Positions 12,045 to 47,760 of a DNA stretch of 64,000 nt are shown piece by piece. The notes beneath the pieces are model-generated. The model worked only from the letters and a program-made list of their open reading frames with translations. It searched no databases and was not told the DNA's origin. The stretch is from Litsea cubeba. Taxonomy: Eukaryota > Streptophyta > Magnoliopsida > Laurales > Lauraceae. A program made the position numbers and the translations under genes. How positions within the stretch are numbered: the first letter of the stretch is position 1; every line of letters starts with the position of its first letter. The DNA is taken from assembly GCA_012931725.1 (NCBI GenBank), contig CM022944.1:12181448-12245447 (forward strand). Reading direction: 5' to 3'.

Positions 12045-13489
12045 CTAGGAGATTGTCCAAGTGTTGGTGTAGAGACATTTCTTGTTATCTTAAAGTTTGA
12101 GTTAATTATATCAGTGTTTGTTCATTTGATCAGAGTAGGGGGGCACACACCCCTTCATAGTTCTATAGTGTGCACCTTCCTTCCCCAAAATTGATTAAGG
12201 ATCTATCCCTCAATTAATAAGGGATCTATCTCTCTTGTGGGTTGTGTGGTGTGTGTAGTTAGCTATTTTAATTTAAGGTGCTTTTTTATTGTGTTTTTCT
12301 TACTTCACATGGAAAATCAAAATACATGCAAATTCATCAAGTCAAATATAATTTGTAGTTTATGTAAGTTTATTGCAATTTTTCTTTTGTTTTTTCTTCC
12401 CTTTTGAATAGATATTGGTGCACAGAATTTTAAGAATAATGAATAATATATTTGTTTATTTTTGAGTTTATTTTTTCCCAATAGTATCTCAAAAGAAAAT
12501 CTCCTTTTTAATTTTTCTGGGCCTATAGTTCATGATCCAAACTGTTTATTTTTCTCATAAAACTGATAGAACCCAATGTGTAAAGTTTTTGCACTCAGGT
12601 GGTTCTGGCACAAACCCTCATGTGGGTTTTGGAAGCCTATCCAAGATTTTCATGTGTGTTTTGAAGCAATATAAATGTTTTTCAATGCTCTTCCTTGGGT
12701 GGAGCCCACTCCTCAATAGTTTATACCATTTACGGTGCAACCTTGGCCAGGCTCGTCCTCACGCAAACTGAACCAACCCTAGTGGTTAAGTGTATTTTAG
12801 TTCAAATTGAGCTCAGACCATGTGTTTAACCCCTATTTGATTTCGTATGGGTTAAACCCTTTTTTTTTTGGTGTGTGTGTGTGTTAAAAGGGTTTAAATT
12901 GAGTTGAAGTCATGTTTTCATATTGTTTGATTCGGCCTGACACTTCTACTAAGGGTTCAGCTTTGGATCAAATTAGTCCCAGATCATAATTTTTCGAACT
13001 CATTCAAAGTGCCCTGGGCATCAACTTGATAAATGTTTTGAGTTGGGCACACGAACAGAACCCAGCAAACCAAACTATCCATAATTTCCAAGTCTGACTC
13101 TGACTTGACTCTCCGAATTTTTAACCAATCTTTCTCATGTTGTTGAGGTGCAGTTGGGTTTGCTCTTTTATAGTATGGTCGGCACAAATTTGCCCAAAGC
13201 CTGACCCAACCTGCCCAACTTTTAAACCTGAAATAGTGGGAAGTTTTACAGATAACCACCCATATCTTATATCATTTACAATCAACCACTTGCCTTTTAT
13301 AACTCTTTTTTTACAAATCACCACCTCGATCACTCTAACAATCTAAATGACCCCCCTTGACCGGAATTCAAATGCTCGTTTTTAATTTGTTGTGCGAAAC
13401 TAAATTGCTTCTTTTTTTTCAAATTAAACACATGCCATTTAAGCCTTTTCATTATTTTTCTTGCGGTAATACTCCTCTACATGGAATCC

Positions 13490-13865
13490 TATGAGCATAC
13501 TACTGCATATTGCTCATATGTCGTCCAGCTCATGGGGCCCAATTAGATGAATGTCCACCAATGAGTGGAGGGCAGATGGAAAGGTCTCATTATAGACAAG
13601 AAGGAGATTATCCTGGATTTTAATTTATTAACCTTAAAGTTTAATGGTGCCTTTGACCGTATATTTTTTTTAGATTCAAACCTTGAGTGAGTGAAAGTTG
13701 AATGAGTATAAAATTAAGCCTAAAGTTAAAAAAAATGGGTTTTCATCCTTTTAAGATAAAATTTCGGTTTTACAGAGAAAAGATAAAATGTTAGGTTTCC
13801 TAAATAATTAGAAGCTGAGCTATTATTATCGAGATGTTTTTCTCCTATGCACTGCAGACTGCACT
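13490..13865 (-). repeat. Dispersed repeat family R, copy D
   Basis: On the minus strand it shows ATGAGACCTTTCCATC, CACTCATTGGTGGACATTC and TTGGGCCCCATGAG in the order seen in the other copies. It lies between two stretches (13245-13330 and 14195-14296) that share inverted TTTACAGATAACCAC-like motifs and may mark a larger degraded element. Confidence 0.5.
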
Positions 13866-14309
13866 ATGCATTGGTGCCATTTGTCATGTGGAATAAGGAC
13901 AGAGGAGGTCCCGCCTTTGCTGACTGGATGTGCGTCCTTGGATGAATGCATGTGCAAGAGAAAATCTTCCCTTGTTATTGTTCACAGTGATCAAACGTGT
14001 TCATGGTTATCAAATATAGATTTTCAAAAATTGACATTTTGCATTAGTGGTAAGATGCAACAGTTCTCGCTTGATTGTCTAGGAATCGGCCCTTGGACAT
14101 CCGCTCACCCATGGCTCTTGTAACTCTCAGGCGATCTACTTCCCTCACCTCAAAGGCTGGATAGAGTCCCGGCAGCCCTCTTATCTGGGGTTTAAAAAAG
14201 TTATATTAATAAAAGTGGTTATCTGCAAACTAAAACGCAGGTGCTCATCTGTTAAATGTGAGAAATAGAGGTCATTGTTTGTAGTAAAAAAAAAAAAAAA
14301 GACCCAAAT

Positions 14310-16420
14310 TACTAATTACCATGATCACTGTTCTTGTCCTGAGGTTGATGTCACAAAATCCGGAAACAGGTGACAGTGAGTGAGGGTGGGTTTGGTTGCA
14401 GAAGAAACGTTTCATCAGTTATCAGCAGTCGGATCAAAGGTACGACAGCCGTGGATAGTAGTGGCTGATGGTGGGTCAGTCAGTTGTATGATATCTGTCC
14501 ACGGACCTGTCAAGCAGTACGTTTGATTGGACTTGTCATCTGATCTCTGGCCCACACCTCTCTCCTTCTCATGCTTTTCACCTTATCGATTTTCAAACGT
14601 GTCACTCCCTCCCTCCTTGCTTTCTTTCTCATTTTTGATTGCTGACTTTATCTATTCCTTCTTTCACTTCCACACGCGCCAATGTGCAGCACAAATAGTT
14701 CAACCACCAAAGCATTCATGTGTAGATTATAACTGCAATTGCATGAAAAAAAAAAAAAGTATGTTTTATAGATATAGGATAGTGGGTCAAGTAGGTGATG
14801 AAGTTTGTTCGGTAAAAGAGAGGAATCTTTTATCTAAATTGAATCCTTTAATCTGATTGGTCCAACTGTAAATACTGTGGCGGCATACGCTACGCTTTAC
14901 TCACGCTGACTCAGAGTCAACTCAGCTCAATAGGTTCCAAGATCAGGTGAGTTGAACAAATTTCTGAATCCAATCAACTTGGCTCAATAGGCCCACTGCT
15001 CAACAGGTTGAGCCCGACTCATATTCAATATTCATATTGGGCATTTTCCATGGACCCTTGCACATAAGCCAGTTCCCATGGAATATGGATGGATATTCGC
15101 AAAGAGTCAAGAAAGAGATAACAACTCGGTAAAAGTGTTCAGAAGAAGAAGACTTTTAGCTCTTTTACCATTAATCTTCCTCAACTTTCAACCATTCTTC
15201 TTCCCATGAGAAAAGAAGCTGAAAATCTTCCAACCTGCATTAATTATTTTGACAAGAAAGTCATCTGGAGGTGGAAAAGATCAACTCGTAATCAGCCCCA
15301 CCTGAAGATCTCACATACACATGGCACCATCTGAACCCTTAATAAACTAACAGAATTCTTCTATGTGAAAATGACCAGCTTAACCCCCCAATATTTCATA
15401 ATTTGCACAATATCCTCCTTGGATCATTTAATATCATGATGTAGGAGAAAGCTTGAATGCACTTTTTACAATAGTATCATTTTTTAGAGACAGACATTTG
15501 TGCATTGATAAGACCCTTACTATTTCTTGCACTTGGGCGTGTTGTTACTACAATCACTAATGCATTAAATTCCATCAGAACTCAGTGTACTCATGGACAA
15601 GAGTATTACTAAGACGGATAAAAAGAAACTACTTCATGCACTTCTTTGTCTTTCTCCAATATATCATGAGGAAAATCAGGAGGAAAATCAGAATTTGGCT
15701 AGTAGATTGAGCATTACGAACTTCTGCAAGGTGTGATTTTTCTAGTGGGTCATTCAAGAGATGTTCTAGTATTTATGTATTCCTGACCCATTTTTAAAGT
15801 AATCCAAGTAGTTGTTGTGAAGTTGATAAAATCTATTAAAACAATATATGTTGTTGGATTTTGAACCTTTAAACAGCATAGAGAAATAGCTGATAAGTTA
15901 TCCTAATCTTAAATAGAACTCATCTTAATTAGGTTGGCAAGGTATTATTGGTCACTGCCTATGACACAATGAAGCAGTAAACCTTAGATTGGCAAATAAC
16001 AGAATGCTTTACTTGCACATGGGAGGAAAAAAAAAAGTATGGTAAGTGATAGAACTCAACCTAAAATGACAGTGAAGGGATAAACAGTGAAGTTGAAAGT
16101 AGATATATAGAAATGATTATCAAATCTTTTCCATCCTTGATAGTAAATAATTTTCATCCTCTCACGATCTGACAACAAAATGACACCACATGGGGAAAGA
16201 TTTGATGGCACTCGAATTAGACTTACTCCTTTGCTCATATCTTGACCTTTTCACCTCTGCAAGACTCCAACCCCTCTATGTCAAATATCATCTTATGGCC
16301 TGTTTCATGTAACTAAATTCCTAGTGTTGTATTCCTATATATTTATAATGTTAAAATATAAAAAATCATAAGTGACCATCTAAAAATGAACATCAAACAA
16401 TTGTAGTTCGATTCAAGCGG
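14310..16420. other. Intergenic, nothing recognised
   Basis: Short ORFs and A runs only; no domain, splice-linked exon or repeat boundary found. Confidence 0.5.
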
Positions 16421-16652
16421 GTATTGAAAAGTATTTGTTCTCTTCTAATGCCTTGAGGTTTTTATACAAATGATTATTTAGGAAAATTTAATATCGTATC
16501 AAAGCCAACAGGTCGAAAGTTCGAATAACAGGAGGAATGAAACGGCACAAAAATGTGCACGTCGCCAAAGGGAGAGTATTGAAAAATATTTATGTTACAT
16601 CTATTAACGCCTCAAAGTTTGGATATGAATGATTAACCTGAAAACTTAACAA
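16421..16652 (+). mobile_element. TRIM-like miniature LTR retrotransposon
   Basis: Two diverged direct repeats of about 72-77 bp (16421-16493 and 16576-16652) both start GTATTGAAAA and share the gist of the rest. Right after the first lies TCGTATCAAAGCCAA, close to the initiator-Met tRNA primer site TGGTATCAGAGCC. Only about 82 bp separate the repeats and there is no coding capacity. No clear target duplication. Confidence 0.5.
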
Positions 16653-16659
16653 TAACTTT

Positions 16660-17831
16660 TCACTAAATGAAAATCAAATCGAAGAAAGATGAAAAATGAA
16701 TACCCAACCATCACCCTATAACTCAAATCCTATGAAAGCTAAGATTCAATCCATGTCACTCTCTTATATCCTTCACCCCTTATCTCTTTAATTATCCTTT
16801 AACGTAGTTAATCTGACCGCGAATTCCTATATATTCTTGCAAATAAATAAGCCCTCAAATTTAGACATCTAATCATTATTAAAATAAAGGGCATAGACTC
16901 GTAACTGTTCATGTTCAGGATTTGGAAAGCATTGATTAATTATCCAACCAAGGCACTTATTTTATTAATGAACTCATCAAATGTTGGCCTTTGGGACACA
17001 TTGCCATCAGCCCCACCAAGCTAGAAATATGGTCCATATCAGTGGATGAGTTCCCAATATCTTGTAATTCCCTTTCCAAATACATAAAGACAAAGACACG
17101 TCTCCTCACCAAATCAACACAAACAAAAGAGATTTTCTTTCTAATGGAAACATAAAAATGGGCTAAGAAGAGTCCCATTTCCATCTCTTAATAATGGCAT
17201 CTTGGTGATTCTAAAAGAGGGGGAAAGGGTATTTCAGTCACTTTAACAAAAATATAAGGTGACTTCAGTCATTCACAGAAAACCATGTCAGGGAGCAGTT
17301 TCCATAAATACATTTTTTCCATTTAATACAACTCAAGAATTTTGTAACGTAAACCGCGGGAGCACTGCAAATTGGGTGTGCAGTCTTTGCAACATTTCAA
17401 AGTGTGTGGACCCCAAGGAGCCAATAAACAATCCTAACCGTCCAAGCTAAAGAAAACACAAATCATGGACCACTCCTTGCTTTACAGGTAGGGGAGTAGA
17501 TAGAGGCATGCATTCAGTGATCTCTTTATGGTGGGGTCCACCAAAGGAGTGATGTTGATCACCGCACACCTGACCATAATGCAGGAATTTCGGTGCTCCT
17601 GTGGTTTATGTCCATGTTAGCAGGCTTAGGGTCATCTAACAGGAAGAGTAACCAACAAGTACCAGAAACATGTCTCTCTGGCAGACAACAAACCCATCAC
17701 TTTGTCTCAAATCCTCCCATCAGATTTCCATCCATTCAAACACCAAACCCATCATAAAATTTTTCAAGACTTCCCCATCTCTTCCATCTTTCTCTCATTC
17801 TTTCTTCTAAAAGCAGGTTGATTGATCATTG
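16660..17831. other. Intergenic, EPFL8 upstream region
   Basis: No gene recognised. The 100 bases before 17832 are CT-rich, as expected for a leader. Confidence 0.4.
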
Positions 17832-18326
17832 ATGGCTTCACCAAGGAGCTACCCAAATGGGCTTTGCACTGCAGTGGTAATTCTCATCTTTTCCCTCACA
17901 TTTCTAGCCTCAAGACCAGGTAACAACCCCATTTCTCAGTATAGAAACCATCCCATCTTTTCATCAGAGGAGAAAATCCCATATGGGTCTTCTCCATTTC
18001 CTGTTTCTAGCTAATGAAAAATGTCTTTTCTTTCTCTTGCTAATAGCTATTAATGTACTTCTTTTTCTGGTTTTGTTGTTTTGGCAGTGGGGTTGGTTTT
18101 TTCCAAGTTTGGTGAGACTTTCCACAGGCAAAGGAAACTGGCGGTGTTGGGTTCAAGGCCTCCCATGTGTGTAAACAAATGCTTCAGCTGCAGGCCTTGC
18201 ATGGCTACTTTGGTAATTCCTCCACATAGGAGTACATCTACAGTACTATCCAAAGAAGAGAAAGATGAAAGCTACTATCTTCTCTCATGGAAGTGCAGAT
18301 GTGGGGATAAGCTCTTTCAACCTTGA
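17832..18326 (+). CDS. EPFL8: EPF-like secreted cysteine-rich peptide, EPFL8-type, 2 exons
   Basis: Exon 1 is 17832-17919 and exon 2 is 18088-18326, giving 108 aa; the intron is 168 bp with GTAACA...GGCAG ends. Residues 1-27 form a hydrophobic signal peptide (core VVILIFSLTFLA). The mature C-terminal domain begins near LGSRPPMC and has six cysteines spaced C-x3-C-x2-C-x2-C ... C-x-C, ending KCRCGDKLFQP. That is the EPF/EPFL fold, whose members are processed, secreted and perceived by ERECTA-family receptor kinases with or without TMM. The loop between cysteines 4 and 5 is 31 residues, longer than in EPFL4-6 and shorter than in EPFL2. The YYLLSWKCRCG end and a TPR gene in the same window favour EPFL8, but subgroup assignment is from memory. 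No second gene lies close by. Confidence 0.9.
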
Positions 18327-18329
18327 TAT

Positions 18330-21300
18330 CTATATAGTATAATAATATAGAAGAAAAAAAATAGATATATACTCTCTATTTCCTGAGATGAAAAGAGGAA
18401 TGCTGTGACTCAAAGGAATATGAAGTAGCCTTTGAATCGCTCAAGAAAGGTGGTAGATTTTTGTGTGTAGCTAAGTTTGCAACCGTCTCCCTTTACCAAA
18501 GGGAGAGGAATCCATTGACATGGACTTTTTCTATCAACATGATATATGAAGTATATGATTCTTAGTGATATATGATGAGGGCTTGGTATTCTTTCTTTTC
18601 CTGTTTTGTTTTGTTCATGTTTGCTTGTCTGGTTCCATTTTTCTCTCTTTTAAGTGGAAGAGAAACTTCCTTTTATTTAATAGAGACTTTTACTTCTCTT
18701 TAAAGAATTCCCTTTTTTAAGTAAAAGAAAAAAGGTAGACTCCTAAGTTCTATCTACTACCTCTAGAATTAAAACTCTTAATAACAGATTAGGGTTTTGG
18801 TCTTTAGGTTGGTCTCAGGACCTGCAATCTTCTTGGTTACTTATTGTATGAGGTGAGGTGGTTTTCTTGTGGGATTTCTCATTAGGTCTTGATTGAATGA
18901 ATGTCTATCTGTCGGTGGTATTATTTTTATTACAAATAATCATGTAAGAACTTGAAAGAGACTTCTTAAAATAGTAAATATTGATATTATCCTTTTTAAT
19001 TTATTACTGTTACTATTCAAGATCTTCTCATTTCAAGAGACTTCTATGAAGAGTTGAATTGAAATGAGAGAATCTATCTGAACAATTATCACCTTTTCAA
19101 TACTTTTATAGAAGATTCTCTCATTTCAATTCAACTTTACATTTCATCAACAATAATCTTGCATGTTAGGCTAGTGAATAAGAGAAAGACTACAACCTTT
19201 CCGGCTTTAAAGGGCAACAATGGTGAAAAGTTATTAACAGCTCTTTAATGGATTGCTCTCTCATTTTATGCCTCATTTTACATAATTTTTTGTTCTTTTT
19301 TTTTTCCATGTTTCTTTTAATGATTTGGGGTTATTTACGGATATCTTGTTTGCCCTTTAATCACGGCTAGCTGGAAAAAAGTTATCTAGTAAACATTTTT
19401 AAATATTGTTGTAAGGAAAAGACTTGAGAATCCCATGTTGAAGTAAATCTCAATTCTTTTATGTATATTATGCAACCCATTTGATCAAATCCTAACTTGC
19501 GTTCTCCCAATTGAATTCGCATTTGATTCAATTTGATACTGATCGAAGCATTATTCATGGTGGAGTGAGTGATGTGATAAACTTTAAAAAAAAAAAAAAA
19601 GACCATGGCACTTTTAGGCCATGAAATCAAAGTATGGTTGACCTGAATGAAGGAATATCTACAACGTACACCCTCCTTCCTCCAAGTCTAGATCATACTC
19701 CTCTTATCCCTTTACTCCTAGGATTGTTAGGTGCCTTAGTGGGCTCCAGCCTACAGCAAACTGAGGCGATTTTTCCAGGAAAGGAATATATTCTATGGTC
19801 CTTGCATGTTGGCTTAGTTACTATGCAATCCCTGTCGAATAGAAATTAGTTTTTATGATTTCTTTATGAATAGTTCTTGTGGCCAAAATCAATTTAAATT
19901 GTGTAACTTCGATTTCACATGGACCAAAAGGACTAATATTTAACACTTTGTGAATGCTAAGGGCCTAAAATATTTCCCAATACAAGGAAATATTCATGTT
20001 TCAATAGGGAAAAACAACCTCAACGGTGGATTTTTTCTACTTCACCTATTTTTGGTTCATCATAACCAATGGAAAAGTAATATCTAGACTTTATGTTTAC
20101 TTTGTCAGCTCTAAAAAAATTTTACTTCATAAAACACAAGTAAACTAATTACTTTACTAATATGCAACTTTCATTTCTATCCTTAGTCTACCTCCTCTGT
20201 CAAAGTATTTTACTCCGTCGAGACAAATGCAAATACAAGTTACTAGAAAGTATATTTATCCTTTTGCAAAATCATTACCTTTCCGATTGATTTGGCATTT
20301 AATTTATATTACTTCTTGATAAAATCATTCAAATATCAATTTGATATTTACTTTACATTACTTTCTCAGTAAATTACTCAAACATTACCTAGGGATTTCC
20401 GGATAATTATCAGAACGCAGGTACCATAGAAAGAATCTTCCTTTAAAAAATGCAAATGGAGGGAGCTTTTTTCTATATGAGAGTCTCTTAATATTATATA
20501 AACACCTTTTTATTGTGTGTTTAAGATAAGGATTGATGATGTGTCGGATCTCACCATGGAGTATGTGGCTGGAATTTACAAAATATATATATATATATAT
20601 ATCCACCAATCAAAATTTTAGATCCATCTAATCAAACGGAAAATATATATTTAGCACAAAAATACCAACCAAAGTGATGCTCTTGGGTCCCACACAATGC
20701 CATTCACAAAGAAGTGGCAAGGCAATACACAACTTAGTTTGGTTTTGGGTTTATGAGTGTAATCAGTTGTGTTTGGAATTTGGATCTTCTTACAGAAGCC
20801 CAAGTCCAATCTTCTCATGAAATGGACTGAGCAGTACACCCTAAGCCCTCCATCCATGATTCGCAGGGTTGGATATGGGTCAGAACAGATCAGAGAGCTA
20901 GAGCCGGACCAATTTCGAAAATGGGCTACAAATTCAATCCCAAACCCTACCCATATACAACGAACAAAAATTTCAAAATATGACCAGGATACTGGGAAAA
21001 GTCTTGAGTGAAAGGGCTGATTCTGGTTATGTTCCCTCCAGCCACGGACCATTTACAAAACCGGATTCTCCCAAGCCAACCCGACCCGACCCGACCCGAC
21101 CCAACCCATAATTCGTTGCATGGGGCTAAAGAAGTACTAAAAGGCTCTGGCAGTTGCAGTTCTTTTCTTGGGCATTTATTTACAGACTTTTGAGCCTGAG
21201 GTTAAGATGGTCTCGTCAAACATCAAGTTTAAGGCTGGGTGGATACATTGCATCATTGTATCAAATAGCAGGCTCCGTTCGTACAAATTTAAGGCCATGT

Positions 21301-22187
21301 GATGATAGAAATGCAATCTTACAATTTATGATATTTAAGGTGGCCTCCACACAAGCATCTTTCGAATAAATGTAGCCACTAAACCATTGTATAGCTAGAT
21401 GAATGGTTAGCCAACCATTCGCCTACCAGTATGGCCATCTTAGTGGATAGAAATTTAGAACAGTGGCTTAGGTATGGAAGAGAATTAACCAAACAAGCAG
21501 GAAGAGAGAGTGTGTGAGAGTGAGTCTCGATTGAATTTTGAAGGAAATGTTGTGCTTAGAACTCCATGGTCAGTAGAGAGAAAAAAAAATGAAAGAAAAA
21601 TTTAACAAAGTTGTAAATATAAGCAATATTTAGTTGCATGGGTCCATCCTTAATCTTCCTTTCTTTTTTAATAACATGGGTATTTTAAAGGTCTTTGACT
21701 TAACAGGGCTAATCCCCCGTGGCACTCACCAAATCCTTGCAAACGCACGCGGAGCAAATTTAGGGTGGATTTTGAACACAGACGTGAGGAGCAAATCCAT
21801 GCCTCAGGCTCATGGCACTCCAACTCGTAGGTGGGTAGGTCCGACCTTATGAAAATGCATTGGGTTTTTTTTTTTTTTTTTGGTAAATAAGAAAATGCAT
21901 TGTTAACATGGGGCAAGGCTCTGAAGATGAGAACAAGGGGTTGCTGGTTGGGTACTCAAGTTCTCAACTGACGGGACGGTAATTCCTGGTTTGCTCTTAT
22001 TGCAGGAAAGGCTTACTTTATCATAGCTAGGACTTCTTTTCCTGTAGGATCAGGTTTTTTACCTATGCCCGTGTTTCAGGGGTCCCAGCCCCACTTGGCT
22101 GAATAAATAATAATAATACATTAAACTTGGGCGGCAAGAAAAGACTCCCAATCTCTAAGTAATCCTCATCATGACATACGTTCTAAG
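18330..22187. other. Intergenic between EPFL8 and the hAT-like element
   Basis: Besides the hairpin it has a (TA)n run at 20583-20602 and a CCCGA tandem run at about 21080-21103. AT-rich debris fills 20080-20400. No gene recognised. Confidence 0.45.
19053..19135. repeat. Perfect 23-bp hairpin
   Basis: 19053-19075 and 19113-19135 are exact reverse complements with a 37-base loop. The arm core is GAATTGAAATGAGAGAATC. A third related stretch (TTCTCATTTCAAGAGACTTC) lies just upstream at 19025. Confidence 0.85.
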
Positions 22188-23030
22188 CAGTGGCGGACCC
22201 ACGTGTATGGCATCTGGGGCGTGGCGACCGCCCCAGATCAAATCCCTGAGTTCCCTTTAAAATAGTAAGGCCCCTGCTGATTCCCCACGTGTATCAAAAC
22301 TACCGCCCCACCCCTTCTTCTTCTTTTATTCCAGAAGCCTCACATCCTCTTGTTTCGTTCTTCCTCCTTTCAACCCCGGCCTAGTAGTTAACCCCAGCCC
22401 TATAATGGCCTCCAGGCCCGAGATCTCTACAGCTGAAAGTCCTTTCAAGGCTCGAGATTGATCGCATCCATATAAACCATTTTCTCTTTCTTCAAGTTCT
22501 CCATTCTCACAGATGTTAAAACCCTAATCTCTTATTTGTCTCTGTTATCCTCTCTCTATCAATCTCTGGTTTTCTTTATGGGAAATTATTTTTAAGTAGC
22601 ATTACATTGCATTGCATAATAAGCATTGATGGAATGGTTGGAGAAATCTGTTAATGGAAATGCTTGACGCTGTATGTTTAAATCGAATTGCGTGGCTTGA
22701 AACAACTTTTCTCATTTACTATTTTGTGATTATGCTCTGTTTCGGTTTGTCTTGAAACAAATCAAGTCTGTTTCTGCTCTATTATTGTTCGTTTTTTATT
22801 ATTATTTTAATTTGATAGACTTGAAAAATCATGTGTCTAAAATATTTTATCATTATTTTATTCTTTTGGGGTGCTATGTTTTGAAAGAGAGATTTGTATT
22901 TGCATTTATGATAGATCGATTTGGGGTTCTATTTAAATGCAATATGTTATCTTTTGCTATTGTTAATTTGAAAAAAAAAAATTAGCAAAAGTTTAGCCCC
23001 ACCTAACCGAAAATGCTGGGTCCGCCACTG
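22188..23030. mobile_element. Non-autonomous hAT-like element, 843 bp
   Basis: Perfect 13-bp inverted termini CAGTGGCGGACCC / GGGTCCGCCACTG. Flanking 8-mers GTTCTAAG (22180-22187) and GCTCTAAG (23031-23038) match at 7 of 8, the 8-bp duplication expected of hAT. No transposase is encoded. Confidence 0.88.
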
Positions 23031-23109
23031 GCTCTAAGAGTAACCACCCAACTCTTGGAATACAATGTAGAGAAAGTTATCAAAGCAGAGATTGTATATA
23101 GCTTGTATG

Positions 23110-23440
23110 CAGTATAACTCTTTAAATGCAAGTTAATCAATGAGAGGAAGGTAGATGAAAAGGTCTCATGGAAAGGGGGTCAAAAAAATCATCCCCACCA
23201 GGTTATCTTAATCCTTGATTTAACAACTTTAATTTTAAATTGACATTTTAACCATAGATTTTCTTGATATTGAATCCAGCAGTGAGTGAATGTGCAGTGA
23301 GTGTGAAATTGGGCATAACGGCGTCAGATCAAAGGATGAAAATAGTATCAAAGGGGCAGCATTCATGAAAGGTGGGCCCAAGTGGACCTCACAGTGCTGG
23401 ACAGCACTTCCAGTTGCTCGTAGAACATTCCCTGCTATTA
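23110..23440 (-). repeat. Dispersed repeat family R, copy B
   Basis: On the minus strand: GTCCACTTGGGCCCACCTTT, GCCCCTTTGATACTATT, TTGTTAAATCAAGGATTAAG, CCATGAGACCTTTTCATC. It is the copy closest to copy C at 44385. Confidence 0.65.
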
Positions 23441-24368
23441 TAGTGTAATTTCACACAGAAGTCTCAACATTCCATCTGTTGGAAGTCTTTCTGCTAATTG
23501 CTAAACATGCTCAAAGCCCTTCTGCTGTTTGGTGAACACATGTCGAATTGACCGGTAGGGAGAAAGATGATCATCCTAGTCTGTTGTGATGACCGATTCT
23601 CAATGCAAAGGAGATGCATGTGTCAAAAAATACCCGTAGAGGTTATGTTCAACTAATAAGATTCCTTAAAACAGGGGAAATTTCTCATTAATGGATAGTA
23701 TGAATTGTTTAGTGATTTAGAATATTTCATTTTTGGCCTTAGCCTTGATTCGCTGACCTATAGTAGTAGTACCATGGAAAAACACAGCAATACTCAATTG
23801 CTAATCATGTTTCAGATATCCAGAAGGAGTGCAAAATCAAATGATCTACCCAGCTTCTAGTGAATTCAAAATAATACAAAAAAATAAAATAAATAAATAA
23901 CACTAGGATTTGGAAATGAAATAGCCTTTGAGGCCCGGTTGAAATCTGCAAACGAGCCTCTCGACTTAATAGCAGGCAAGACTAACTATAGCAACTAAAG
24001 AAGTATTTTCCAGAAACCTCATACCTTCTCAACGCGTCACTTGACACATCAACCTGTACCTAATGCAGAACATCACCAAGAGAGAAAACAGGTTGATCAC
24101 CCATACAAAGCATCAGTAGCTAGGAATTAAGGAACTGCCCCACTCATTAATATTAAAGCTGATTCTCTTGATTGAAGGGCCAAAGTAGATGGCATTATAT
24201 GCTCAATATAAAGGATTTTAATAATGTGCAATACAATACAATCATAGCCAACAGCAGCCACCTTCAGCCTAAATGTCCTATCTGGAAATAGAACTTGTCA
24301 TAATACAAGGCTCTGGATTCTGTACTTCTGTTGAAACATTCGAATTGCATCATACCTGGCAAACCAAA

Positions 24369-47277
<22,909 letters not shown>

Positions 47278-47446
47278 CTTCACTGATTCTCCTCGCTAAT
47301 TTCCGCTCATTACAAAACAATACCAAACATTCTTCATAAAAATCTCATTTTTATCGCAATTTCTGATCAATAACATCAACAAAAACACTTAAAAACAAAT
47401 CGATTGCAGAAAGAGCAAAAAAGGAGGAGAAAGAGATCGATTGCAG

Positions 47447-47490
<44 letters not shown>

Positions 47491-47760
47491 ATTCGAATGA
47501 AGAAGCAAACAGAGATGGGGAAAAGAAAACCCTAGATCGAAAGGAGATTACTGAAAGAAAAAAAACGAGCTAAAGATGGAGCACGTAGTGCTGGATTCGA
47601 TGAGATTCATACCACGGAATCTGCGGAATGAATTGGAATGCCGTTTGGAAGAATCTTCTTCTTCTTCTACTTCGGATTGGGAAAAATTGGGAAGATCAGA
47701 TTAGATCAGATCAAATCAGATGAAGCTGAAAGGGATTGATGGAAGATGGTTTTGTATTGA
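47278..47760 (-). promoter_or_regulatory. CIPK24 leader, probable 5' UTR intron
   Basis: Upstream of the ATG on the minus strand, a good donor (GTG/GTATGA) lies at 47613/47612 and an acceptor (AAATTAG) at 47297-47296. This suggests a non-coding first exon of about 47613-47760 and a leader intron of about 317 bp. A (GA)n run at about 47455-47486 would lie in that intron. The exon is inferred from the splice signals only. Confidence 0.4.

Larger units (their letters stand above)
9635..12319 (-). mobile_element. Probable solo LTR of a Ty3/gypsy element
   Basis: Read on the minus strand it begins TGATTTTCC and ends CGGGTCGTGACA, the ending typical of Del/Tekay-type gypsy LTRs. The six bases AAATAC flank it directly on both sides (9629-9634, 12320-12325). 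A TATA-like TTATATAAG lies near 11826. No gag, pol or primer-binding site follows, so it is a solo LTR. Length is about 2.7 kb including a later MITE insertion. Orientation and superfamily are from motif memory. Confidence 0.62.

Noticed and set aside
13245..14296. Larger transposon bounded by TTTACAGATAACCAC-like motifs
   Set aside because: Inverted similarity is short and no target duplication exists; kept only as a remark under copy D.
21078..21107. CCCGA-rich run as an interstitial telomere
   Set aside because: The unit is CCCGA/CCCAA, not the plant telomere CCCTAAA.
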